Below, one piece after another: positions 1-5,659 of a stretch of 6,269 bases of DNA. Source of the DNA: Phycisphaerae bacterium (lineage in GTDB: Bacteria; Planctomycetota; Phycisphaerae; UBA1845; Fen-1342); contig JAGVEP010000494.1 in the NCBI GenBank assembly GCA_020058145.1, positions 1-6,269 of the forward strand. Direction: 5' to 3'. Under the pieces are notes generated by a model. It was not told the origin of the DNA, ran no database searches, and saw only the letters and a program-made list of their open reading frames with translations. Positions within the stretch are counted from its first letter, which is position 1; every line of letters begins with the position of its first letter. The position numbers and the translations under genes were made by a program.

Positions 1-8
1 CCATCGGT

Positions 9-41
9 AAGCCGTATGCGGGAAATCCGCACGTACGGTTT
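9..41 (+). ncRNA. group II intron domain V (catalytic hairpin)
   Basis: The 33-nt hairpin matches the domain V consensus. The lower stem pairs 9-17 with 33-41, including the AGC catalytic triad at 10-12 with its G-U wobble (G11 with T39). A two-base AC bulge sits at 31-32, and the upper stem GCGG/CCGC pairs 18-21 with 27-30. The loop reads GAAAT (22-26) rather than a GAAA tetraloop closed by a fifth pair, so the domain is one base shorter than the usual 34. I believe the 33-nt form occurs in other bacterial introns, so this is not by itself a sign of decay. Domain V coordinates the catalytic magnesium ions for splicing. Confidence 0.88.
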
Positions 42-45
42 GAAC

Positions 46-94
46 GGGGACCTCAGGAAACGGAGCCGGCGCGCCACCGCGCCTGAGGTCTACC
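46..94 (+). ncRNA. group II intron domain VI with bulged branch-point A
   Basis: GACCTCAGG at 49-57 pairs perfectly with CCTGAGGTC at 82-90. The helix continues with a G-T wobble (48 with 91), an unpaired A at 92, and two G-C pairs (46-47 with 93-94). A bulged A near the 3' base of the helix is the hallmark of the domain VI branch point. The apical part (58-81) is GC-rich and contains the palindrome GGCGCGCC. The fold was drawn by eye, so the exact pairing below the bulge is uncertain. Confidence 0.7.
85..88 (+). promoter_or_regulatory. Shine-Dalgarno-like GAGG for trkH, inside intron domain VI
   Basis: GAGG lies 7 bases before the ATG at 96 and is the only purine-rich match at a usable distance. 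It belongs to the 3' strand of the domain VI helix, so it would be sequestered when that helix is folded and removed if the intron is spliced out. It supports the annotated start only for unspliced RNA. Confidence 0.4.
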
Positions 95-95
95 A

Positions 96-1451
96 ATGAA
101 GCTGCTGCAGCGTCCCGTGGTGTGGTTTCCTGCCGCGCTGTTGATCCTGGCTGCCGTTGGGAGTTATGTGTTGCGCGACGAGCGCTGCCTGCGCTTGTCC
201 GAGCGCGACCGTTATTCCTACGGCTCACGCCCGGTGTGGCAGGCCAGCTTCGACGCCCTGAGCGCTACGTGCGGCGTGGGCCTGTTGATGCACAATCTGC
301 ACTCAGAATATACAGCGCCCGGTCGCTGGGCGCTGGCAGCGCTGGGCGTGATCGGCGCGGCGTTCTATCTCGTCGCGGCGCGGCAGGTCGCGGCTCGCAT
401 TTGGACAGTGAGCGGTGCCACTCCGCCAGGCGCGCTGCGGATTCTCCTGGTTTTCTGCGCATGGCAGGCCATACTCGTGGTGGTCGTTCTGGCGGTCGAG
501 CGATTTGGCTCCGGTGGCACGGCGGACCGGGAAGCCACCGTTTGGCAGACGGTGTGCGCGTTCTCGTCATTGGGTTGGTCACTCGACAAGCCGGGCGAGG
601 GGCACACCGCGATCTTCGCGGCCGTCGCGCTACTGGGGGCCCTCGGCTGGGCGGTCTGGCTGCTCGTGACCCCCAAGGGAATCCGTGCGGCACGCGCCGG
701 GCTGGCGGCCGGCGTGTCCAGCTACCTGGTCTTTCTGGTGCTGTGCGCCGGTCTCGTTACCGCGCTAGAGACTCCCCGCGATGGGCCGCACGGTGAGCTA
801 CGTCCCGACGGGGCGCTCACGGAGCAGACTGCGGGCGTGCGTTTCGTGCGGGGACTTGTGCAGGTCGCCAACGCTTCCGGCGCCGGTGTGTCGACCGAGG
901 CGCTCGGCGAACGTCGCGTCGGGGAAGGGACGCTGTTCGTGCTGGCGCTCGTCGTACTGGTTGGCGGGCTGGGCGGTGCCGCCGGCGGGGGCATCCGCTG
1001 GTCGATGCTCCTCTGCGGGCTCCAGAGCGGCGTGGCGCTGTCCGGATACGGAGCCGGACGGTCGCAGCATGAGGCCGCCCGGCGGGGACTGTTGGCCGCG
1101 GTGATCTGCGTGGGGGCCAGCGTGACGCTGGCATTGATCGTGGCACTCGGTTTGTTGCTGATCGACGCCCATACCGGCTCGCGCTTCCAGACACCGCCGA
1201 CCTTTGCGGCGGCGCTGCTCGATGCCAGCTCGGCGGTAGGGGGGGCCGCTCTGACGACCGGCGTGGTGGCGACGGTTACGAGCGTAAACCTCTCCATCGG
1301 GATGACACAAACGGTCGATCTATATCAGTACGGCATGGGATGGCTCATGCTGGCGATGTTTATCGGACGTGTGTTGCCTGTGCTGGTTTTGGACCGTGTT
1401 GCGGCCTTGCGCTTCAGCGACAAGCCGCCGCGGTTGCTGCCGCTAGTCTAG
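96..1451 (+). CDS. TrkH/KtrB-family potassium (cation) transporter, membrane subunit
   Basis: This is a 451-aa integral membrane protein related to the ion-conducting TrkH/KtrB subunits of bacterial K+ uptake systems. Hydrophobic segments lie near residues 9-26, 77-97, 113-135, 171-191, 203-225, 277-297, 332-356 and 411-433. Four pore-loop repeats are recognisable: SATCGVGL (56-63), CAFSSLGWSL (154-163), ASGAGVST (260-267) and SSAVGGAALTTG (378-389). Other family marks are GGLGGAAGGGIR (290-301, the usual GG...AGGIK loop) and the C-terminal MFIGRVLP (421-428). The first three loops keep the selectivity-filter glycine (G62, G160, G264); the fourth has Ala385. The length fits a complete KtrB-like protein. 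No NAD-binding TrkA/KtrA partner is visible. The ATG overlaps the likely intron end, and the frame is closed just upstream (TGA at 84-86), so the native N-terminus may differ if the intron splices. Family assignment is firm; K+ specificity is inferred and weakened by the altered filter. Confidence 0.85.
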   Translation: MKLLQRPVVWFPAALLILAAVGSYVLRDERCLRLSERDRYSYGSRPVWQASFDALSATCGVGLLMHNLHSEYTAPGRWALAALGVIGAAFYLVAARQVAARIWTVSGATPPGALRILLVFCAWQAILVVVVLAVERFGSGGTADREATVWQTVCAFSSLGWSLDKPGEGHTAIFAAVALLGALGWAVWLLVTPKGIRAARAGLAAGVSSYLVFLVLCAGLVTALETPRDGPHGELRPDGALTEQTAGVRFVRGLVQVANASGAGVSTEALGERRVGEGTLFVLALVVLVGGLGGAAGGGIRWSMLLCGLQSGVALSGYGAGRSQHEAARRGLLAAVICVGASVTLALIVALGLLLIDAHTGSRFQTPPTFAAALLDASSAVGGAALTTGVVATVTSVNLSIGMTQTVDLYQYGMGWLMLAMFIGRVLPVLVLDRVAALRFSDKPPRLLPLV

Positions 1452-1468
1452 CTGAGCCGAGCCTGAAA

Positions 1469-1497
1469 CCGCAGAGACGCAGAGACCGCAGAGAACG
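1469..1497 (+). repeat. short CGCAGAGA tandem/dispersed repeat tract
   Basis: Three copies of CGCAGAGA occur at 1470-1477, 1478-1485 and 1487-1494, the last two separated by one C, in the gap between the transporter gene and neuA. Its purine-rich, A-containing composition contrasts with the surrounding GC-rich sequence. From memory, tracts of the type 'accgcagagacgcagagaacgcagag' recur between genes in many unrelated bacterial genomes. No function is assigned here. Confidence 0.6.
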
Positions 1498-1553
1498 CCG
1501 CGGGACGTTTGCGTCGTTGCGATCATCGGGCGGCGGGAACACCAGCACGGGCC

Positions 1554-1557
1554 GGAG
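1554..1557 (+). promoter_or_regulatory. ribosome binding site of neuA
   Basis: GGAG lies 7 bases before the ATG at 1565. The in-frame GTG at 1562 would leave only 4 bases, so the ATG is preferred. The reading frame stays open far upstream to about 1340, but that stretch reads through the transporter gene in another frame and through the repeat tract. The family motif also begins only six residues after this ATG. Confidence 0.65.
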
Positions 1558-1564
1558 TCGCGTG

Positions 1565-2272
1565 ATGGCCGTACTGGGTCTCATCCCCGCGCGGGCGGGC
1601 TCGAAGCGTCTGCCCGGGAAGAATCTGCTCCTGCTTGACGGCAAGCCGCTGCTCGCCCACACCTGTGAGGCGGCGGTGACGAGCGGGATTCTGAGCGCGG
1701 TTTACGTGAACACCGACAGCGCGGAGATTGCCGCCGTCGCGGAGCATTGCGGCGTGGCGTGCCCCGCGCTGCGTCCGCGACACCTGGCCGCCGACGACAC
1801 GCCGACGCGGGCCTCAAACCTGTTCTTGCTGGAGTTCCTGGCCGCACGGGGCGAGTGCTACGACGCGGTGATGGTGCTGCAACCGACGTCGCCGCTGCGC
1901 ACGGCCGAGGACATTCGGCGGGCGTGGGCGTTGTTCGAAGAACATGCGCCGTGTGCGGCGGTGTCGGTGACGCCGCTCGTGCCGGAGTCCTGGGCGGGGC
2001 GAATCGCGCGCGGCAATCGGTTTGAGCGGGCAACCGGCGAGGATTTGCTGTACCGGCTGAATGGCGCGATTTACGTGCACGCTTGGCGGGATTACGTGGA
2101 GGACTGTGCGCCGCGAACGACGGTGGCGTACGTGATGCCTGCGGCCCGTAGCGTGGACGTGGACACGCGCAGCGACCTGGAGTACGCGGAATTCCTGCTG
2201 CACGGCTCGCCGGCCGCCACGGCGGACGGCCGGGGTGGCGAAGTGTCCGTACACGCGAGGTGCTGCGCGTGA
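1565..2272 (+). CDS. neuA: CMP-nonulosonic acid synthetase (acylneuraminate cytidylyltransferase)
   Basis: This 235-aa cytosolic enzyme transfers CMP from CTP to a nine-carbon acidic sugar (Neu5Ac or a legionaminic-type acid), giving the CMP-sugar used by glycosyltransferases. The nucleotide-binding signature IPARAGSKRLPGKN is at residues 7-20, LQPTSPLR at 105-112, NGAIYV at 166-171, and the metal/sugar-binding block SVDVDTRSDLEYAE at 196-209. These are the standard landmarks of the NeuA family in the standard order, and the length is typical of single-domain members. The last 20 or so residues, ending in Ala-Arg-Cys-Cys-Ala, are not recognisable and look like an unconserved tail. The stop codon overlaps the neuB start by 4 bases, making this the first gene of a neuA-B-C transcription unit. 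I see no convincing promoter in the 113-base gap upstream, so transcription from the transporter gene is possible. The family is certain; which nonulosonic acid is used cannot be told. Confidence 0.93.
   Translation: MAVLGLIPARAGSKRLPGKNLLLLDGKPLLAHTCEAAVTSGILSAVYVNTDSAEIAAVAEHCGVACPALRPRHLAADDTPTRASNLFLLEFLAARGECYDAVMVLQPTSPLRTAEDIRRAWALFEEHAPCAAVSVTPLVPESWAGRIARGNRFERATGEDLLYRLNGAIYVHAWRDYVEDCAPRTTVAYVMPAARSVDVDTRSDLEYAEFLLHGSPAATADGRGGEVSVHARCCA
2257..2260 (+). promoter_or_regulatory. ribosome binding site of neuB
   Basis: GAGG lies 8 bases before the GTG at 2269, within the last codons of neuA. This favours GTG 2269, which forms the GTGA overlap with the neuA stop, over the in-frame GTG at 2260, which overlaps the GAGG itself. 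Confidence 0.6.
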
Positions 2273-3336
2273 GCTCTCCCCCGCGGACAACGCGAGTGGT
2301 ACGCTTGGGCGAGCGTTTGGTCGGCGAGCGTCAGCCCGTGCTCGTAATCGCCGAGGCAGGCGTGAATCACGATGGTTCGCTCGACCAGGCCCTGCGGCTG
2401 GTTGATGTGGCCGTCGCCGCGGGCGCGGACGTGGTGAAATTCCAGGTATTTCGGGCGACGGAGCTGGTTACGGCCAGCGCCGCGACCGCGGAATACCAAC
2501 AAGCGAGCGGTGCGGCGTCGCAGCGCGCCCTGCTGGAGCGCTTGGAGCTGAGCGAGCATGACTTTGCACGTCTCGCGGCGCATTGCCGTGCCAGCGGCAT
2601 CGAGTTTCTCGGCACGCCCTTCAGTCCGCCGGACGTCGAGCGGCTGCTGCGGCTCGACGTGCGGGCGCTGAAGATCGCGTCGACCGATTTGAACAACGCA
2701 CCGCTGCTGAGACGCGCGGCGCTCGCCGGCTTGCCGCTCATCGTCTCGACCGGTGCGTCCACCGCCGACGAAATCGGTGCGGCTGTGGATGGGCTGCGCT
2801 TGTGGGGCGTCGGCGAGCGGCTGATCCTGCTGCACTGTGTCAGCGGCTATCCGGTCCCGCTGGACGCCGCCAATCTGGGTGCGATCGGCACATTGCGCAC
2901 GCGCTTCGGCGTGCCGTGCGGGTTCAGCGACCACACGCAGGCGACGGACATCGCCGGTTGGGCGGTTGCGGCCGGCGCGTGTGTGCTCGAAAAACACTTC
3001 ACCCTCGACCAAACCGCGTGCGGTCCGGATCACGCGATGTCGCTGAACCCGGGGCAGTTGGCGGCGTATGTTTCAGCAGCCCGACAGGCCGAGCGGGCCC
3101 TGGGCAGCGGTGAACTCGGGTTTTCGGCACTGGAGGCCAACGTGCGCGCCGTCGCGCGCCAGAGTGTGGTCGCCGCGACGCGGATTCGTGCGGGTACAGC
3201 GATCGTGGCGGAGATGTTGACCGTCAAGCGGCCGGGTGGCGGCGTCGAACCGGCCGGACTCGATGCGCTGCTGGGGCGACGGGCCGTGGCAGACATCGCG
3301 GCGGACACGGTGCTGACGTGGGAAATGGTGCAGTGA
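2269..3336 (+). CDS. neuB: N-acetylneuraminate (nonulosonic acid) synthase
   Basis: This 355-aa cytosolic enzyme condenses phosphoenolpyruvate with N-acetylmannosamine (or a related six-carbon sugar) to form the nine-carbon acid. The N-terminal TIM-barrel synthase domain (about 20-270) shows IAEAGVNHDG (27-36), DVVKFQVF (54-61), LGTPFSP (114-120), KIASTDLNN (135-143), IVSTGAST (158-165), LLHCVSGYP (187-195), GFSDHT (218-223) and LEKHFTLD (240-247). His222 and His243 correspond to the metal-binding histidines known in NeuB. A C-terminal antifreeze-like SAF domain (about 295-353) contains KRPGGGVEP (320-328) and LLGRRAV (334-340). In this family it closes the active site of the partner subunit in the dimer. 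Length and domains are complete. GTG start and stop both lie in 4-base overlaps with neighbouring genes, implying coupled translation. Legionaminic acid synthase (LegI) is closely similar and is the main alternative; no other legionaminic pathway genes are visible. Confidence 0.93.
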   Translation: MSSPPRTTRVVRLGERLVGERQPVLVIAEAGVNHDGSLDQALRLVDVAVAAGADVVKFQVFRATELVTASAATAEYQQASGAASQRALLERLELSEHDFARLAAHCRASGIEFLGTPFSPPDVERLLRLDVRALKIASTDLNNAPLLRRAALAGLPLIVSTGASTADEIGAAVDGLRLWGVGERLILLHCVSGYPVPLDAANLGAIGTLRTRFGVPCGFSDHTQATDIAGWAVAAGACVLEKHFTLDQTACGPDHAMSLNPGQLAAYVSAARQAERALGSGELGFSALEANVRAVARQSVVAATRIRAGTAIVAEMLTVKRPGGGVEPAGLDALLGRRAVADIAADTVLTWEMVQ

Positions 3337-4508
3337 GGCGACACGCGGCACGCGGCCGGCGACGTGTTGCCGTCGTGACGGGCTCGCGCGCCGAGTATGG
3401 CGTCCTGACCTCGGTTCTGCGAGCGATGACGCAGCAGCCGCGGCTGGCGCTGCAACTCGTCGTGACGGGGATGCACCTGCTGCGGCCGTTCGGGTACACC
3501 GTGCGGCAGATTGCGCAGGACCGGTGGCCGATTGCCGCGCGCGTGCCGATGCAACGTGGCGATGATGATCCGCTGGACCAGGCGGTTGGGCTTTCGCGCG
3601 GCGTGGCGGGAATTGCGCGGTATCTGGAGTCCGCTGCAATTGACCTGGTCGTGGTGCTGGGCGACCGGATCGAGGCGCTGGCCGGCGCTCTGGCGGCGGT
3701 CACCACCGGGCGGCTGCTGGCACATATTCACGGTGGCGACGTGGCACCGGGGGATTTTGACGACTCGCTGCGGCACGCGATTACCAAGCTCGCACACGTG
3801 CATTTTGCGGCCACGCGCGACGCTGGGCGGCGGATCGTTCGCTTGGGCGAAGAGCCGCAGCGTGTACACGTGGTCGGGGCGCCGGGGCTCGATCGGTTGC
3901 GCGAGTTGCTGGCGGAGGCGTATGGTGTTCCACGGCCGACAGGGGGGTCGGCCGCTACGTCCGGCCGCACCGCCTTGGTGGTCTATCACGCGTGGGGCCG
4001 ACCAGCGGCGGTGGAACGACTGGCGATGTCGGCGGTGTTGGACGCGGTGACTTCACTGGGTCTGCGGCGAGTGATCTGCTATCCAAACACGGATCGTGGG
4101 CATCGCGGTGTGCTTGCGGCCATCGAGGCCCATCGCCGGAAAAGTCAGCCGGCGGATGTGCAAATCCATGAGTCCCTTGCGCGAGATGAGTATTTGCGAA
4201 CGCTCATGGCGGCCGATGTGCTGGTCGGCAACTCGTCCAGCGGTGTCATTGAGGCGCCGTTTGCTGGCACGCCGTCGGTAAACGTCGGCGGACGCGAGGC
4301 CGGCCGGCAGCCCGGCGGTCCGGCGGTCCTTAACGCAAATGAGTCGGTGTCGGCGATACGGCAGGCGGTCGCCGCCGCGCTGCGCCTGCGGGTCAAACCA
4401 GGCGGCCGGACGGTGTATGGTGACGGACACAGCGGGGCGCGTGTCGCCCGTATTCTGGCGACGATGCCGCTGACGGCGGCAAGCCGCCGGAAGGTGATCG
4501 CCTATTAG
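3333..4508 (+). CDS. neuC: UDP-N-acetylglucosamine 2-epimerase, hydrolysing (NeuC-like)
   Basis: This 391-aa cytosolic enzyme of the hydrolysing UDP-GlcNAc 2-epimerase family should release UDP and give N-acetylmannosamine, the substrate for NeuB. Motifs in order are VVTGSRAEYGVL (14-25), VVTGMHL (43-49), VVVLGDRIEALAGALAA (106-122), HIHGGDVAPGDFDDS (131-145) followed by LRHAITKLAHVHF (146-158), VVGAPGLDRL (180-189), CYPNTDRGHRG (249-259) and VLVGNSSSGVIEAP (297-309, the nucleotide-binding region). The overall fold is the GT-B type of WecB/NeuC. An Asp (136) stands where most NeuC sequences I recall have Glu (HGGE). The start is GTG 3333, in a GTGA overlap with the neuB stop; an in-frame GTG at 3318 is possible but less well placed. 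The gene ends 4 bases into the convergent TPR gene. The enzyme class is secure. Use of a GDP-linked or modified substrate, as in legionaminic pathways, cannot be excluded. Confidence 0.9.
   Translation: MRRHAARGRRRVAVVTGSRAEYGVLTSVLRAMTQQPRLALQLVVTGMHLLRPFGYTVRQIAQDRWPIAARVPMQRGDDDPLDQAVGLSRGVAGIARYLESAAIDLVVVLGDRIEALAGALAAVTTGRLLAHIHGGDVAPGDFDDSLRHAITKLAHVHFAATRDAGRRIVRLGEEPQRVHVVGAPGLDRLRELLAEAYGVPRPTGGSAATSGRTALVVYHAWGRPAAVERLAMSAVLDAVTSLGLRRVICYPNTDRGHRGVLAAIEAHRRKSQPADVQIHESLARDEYLRTLMAADVLVGNSSSGVIEAPFAGTPSVNVGGREAGRQPGGPAVLNANESVSAIRQAVAAALRLRVKPGGRTVYGDGHSGARVARILATMPLTAASRRKVIAY
4474..4489. repeat. perfect inverted repeat at the end of neuC
   Basis: CGGCGGC and GCCGCCG are separated by AA, folding as a 6-bp GC stem with a CAAG loop. 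It lies in the last codons of neuC, 16 bases before the stop and just past the 3' end of the convergent TPR gene, so it could slow transcription from either side. Neither strand has a T-run after the stem, so it is not a canonical intrinsic terminator and may simply reflect codon choice in GC-rich DNA. Confidence 0.3.
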
Positions 4509-5473
4509 CGTGCTGGTCGCGACGTGCTGACATCCGTCTGCGCCGGCTTCGTCAGGTCGAGGTAGGACTGCACGAGCGTGTCTTTCGGTCTGCCGCGGGC
4601 GGCCAGCCGGAACGCGGCGTAGGCTTCGTCCATCCAGCCACGCTGAAATTCCATGAAACCGAGCAAGAGGTACTCGTCAGGCGTTGCGTCGCGGCGCTGG
4701 TTGACGCGCTGGGCCAGCGTATCGACTTGGATCGTGAAATCCTCAGCGTAGGGATAGTACTGCTCCAGCCCGAGGAGCATCGGCACAAGCCTGGGCTGCA
4801 ACTCCAGCGCCCGTCGCAGGACCTTGGCGCCTTCGGCGTCGTGCCCCAGCGCGACGCGCGCCTGGGCCAGATGAACGCGGCACACCGGGTCGCCGTTGTT
4901 CAGTTCGGCGGCGCGGGTCAGGGTGATGAGCGCCTCCCGGTACTCGCCGGCCTTCAGGAGTTCGACGCCCTCCTGCGTGGTCTGCTCATGAATGGCGAGC
5001 AACTTCTGTCTGCGTTGCTCCCATTCGCGGTGGCTGCGGGCTTCGGCGCGGGCCAGGCGCTGCTCGCTCCGCTGGGCTTGCTGAAACTCACGCCAGCGGC
5101 TGGCGATTTGCGGGTCGTTCAGATCGAGGTTGTACACGTAGTAGCGGATGTCCTGCGAGCCGGGACCGAGCGTGCTAGTACGGACCAGTTCGCAGCCCGC
5201 GCCCAGCCGCGGTGCGCCGTCTTCGGTGAACGCGGGTTGTTCGTCGTTGACCAAGGGCCATTTGGTCCAGCCGCGCGGCTGAACCACGTCCATGCGGTGC
5301 GACGGACCGTCCGCGCCAGGGAGGTCGGTGACGCGCAGCACCAACACGGCGGGTTGGGCGTTGGGCGTCGCCGCCGGTGGCGGGACGCTGCGTCTGGGAG
5401 TTTGAGCGACCGCCGCGAGCGCGGCAACGAACAGAACGGCTGCGACGGCGATGGTCCGCTGGCCTGCGGGCAT
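4505..5473 (-). CDS. exported TPR-repeat protein, function unknown
   Basis: This 322-aa protein starts at the ATG at 5473, which has AGGAGG six bases upstream. A longer frame from 5512 would add 13 residues but lacks such a site and would bury the signal peptide. Residues 1-23 are a clear Sec-type signal peptide: Arg6, a hydrophobic core, and AVA before a likely cleavage site at 23/24. A Pro/Ala-rich linker (25-41) follows, then a presumed folded domain with no recognised motif (about 42-120), and a charged helical, possibly coiled-coil segment (122-162). Tetratricopeptide-like repeats follow at about 165-196, 198-230 and 266-298. TPRs bind proteins, so a periplasmic or envelope scaffolding role is plausible. 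The gene is divergent from fliD and converges on neuC with a 4-base overlap (stop TAA at 4507-4505), so it is not part of the neu operon. I do not recognise the family beyond the TPRs. Confidence 0.8.
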   Translation of the reverse strand: MPAGQRTIAVAAVLFVAALAAVAQTPRRSVPPPAATPNAQPAVLVLRVTDLPGADGPSHRMDVVQPRGWTKWPLVNDEQPAFTEDGAPRLGAGCELVRTSTLGPGSQDIRYYVYNLDLNDPQIASRWREFQQAQRSEQRLARAEARSHREWEQRRQKLLAIHEQTTQEGVELLKAGEYREALITLTRAAELNNGDPVCRVHLAQARVALGHDAEGAKVLRRALELQPRLVPMLLGLEQYYPYAEDFTIQVDTLAQRVNQRRDATPDEYLLLGFMEFQRGWMDEAYAAFRLAARGRPKDTLVQSYLDLTKPAQTDVSTSRPAR

Positions 5474-5479
5474 GGGCGG

Positions 5480-5485
5480 CCTCCT
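5480..5485 (-). promoter_or_regulatory. ribosome binding site of the TPR-protein gene
   Basis: AGGAGG on the minus strand lies six bases from the ATG at 5473-5471. The core and spacing are identical to those of fliD on the other side of the spacer. It decides the start codon in favour of the shorter protein with a proper signal peptide. Confidence 0.75.
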
Positions 5486-5524
5486 GAGCAGCGCGGCGGT
5501 GGTGTCTGCCACACCGCTACTGAC

Positions 5525-5530
5525 ATTTTA
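5525..5530 (-). promoter_or_regulatory. possible -10 element for the TPR-protein gene
   Basis: TAAAAT on the minus strand (5 of 6 to TATAAT) lies in the only AT-rich patch of the spacer. It would give a leader of roughly 45 bases. No good -35 hexamer is found 15-19 bases upstream, so support is weak. Confidence 0.25.
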
Positions 5531-5535
5531 CCAGC

Positions 5536-5563
5536 TTGGGCTGGCTCCGGTTGCCGATATATT
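5536..5563 (+). promoter_or_regulatory. candidate promoter for fliD (housekeeping or FliA-type)
   Basis: TTGGGC (5536-5541) and TATATT (5558-5563) are spaced by 16 bases and resemble a housekeeping promoter. Overlapping it, GCCGATAT (5553-5560) matches seven of eight bases of the flagellar sigma-28 -10 box GCCGATAA. The expected sigma-28 -35 sequence (TAAAGTTT) is absent at the right distance. The leader to the fliD ATG would be about 170 bases. Confidence 0.25.
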
Positions 5564-5643
5564 CTACGCGGGCGGCGCGCTAGCGGGGTCCGGGGTCGCG
5601 CAGCTCCCGGTACGGCCGGCCGGGCCGCCGCAATCCGCAAGCG

Positions 5644-5659
5644 CGGCATTGCCCTTGCC
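5644..5659 (+). promoter_or_regulatory. candidate sigma-54 (-24/-12) promoter for fliD
   Basis: CGGCATTGCCCTTGCC has the GG (5645-5646) and GC (5657-5658) doublets with exactly 10 bases between them, as sigma-54 requires, and a full TTGC at -12. The -24 half matches the TGGCACG consensus at only four of seven positions. Flagellar genes are often sigma-54 dependent, but chance matches are common in GC-rich DNA. Confidence 0.25.

Larger units (their letters stand above)
1..97 (+). mobile_element. 3' end of a group II intron (domains V and VI), left part outside window
   Basis: This is the tail of a self-splicing, retrotransposing group II intron RNA. The sequence shows the nearly invariant domain V hairpin at 9-41 and then a domain VI-like stem at 46-94 with an unpaired adenosine at 92, the expected lariat branch point. 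Bacterial group II introns usually end in A-pyrimidine a few bases after domain VI. The AT at 96-97, three bases beyond the stem, is the best 3' splice-site candidate. Only 5 nt separate the bulged A from that end, slightly shorter than the usual 6-7. The intron body and any reverse transcriptase/maturase ORF (normally in domain IV) would lie to the left, so intactness cannot be judged. A 3'-terminal remnant, left by degradation or incomplete insertion, is an alternative. Confidence 0.85.

Noticed and set aside
122..796. 224-aa plus-strand frame inside the transporter gene
   Set aside because: It is an Arg/Gly-rich alternate frame of a gene with clear membrane segments and pore loops.
1340..1564. 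75-residue N-terminal extension of neuA
   Set aside because: The frame is open by chance through the end of the transporter gene and the repeat tract. The family motif starts right after ATG 1565, which has its own SD.
1452..1564. promoter for the neu operon in the gap before neuA
   Set aside because: TTGCG-type -35 candidates are present, but no acceptable -10 lies 16-18 bases downstream.
2092..3989. long minus-strand frames under neuB and neuC (313 and 319 aa)
   Set aside because: They are rich in Arg, Gln and His with no recognisable domain, as expected opposite GC-rich coding DNA. The plus-strand genes are certain.
4474..4489. intrinsic terminator between neuC and the TPR gene
   Set aside because: The stem is good but no T-run follows on either strand and it lies within the neuC coding sequence. 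It is kept only as an inverted repeat.
5541..5555. TGGC...TTGC pair as a sigma-54 promoter
   Set aside because: Only 5 bases separate TGGC from TTGC, two fewer than sigma-54 requires.
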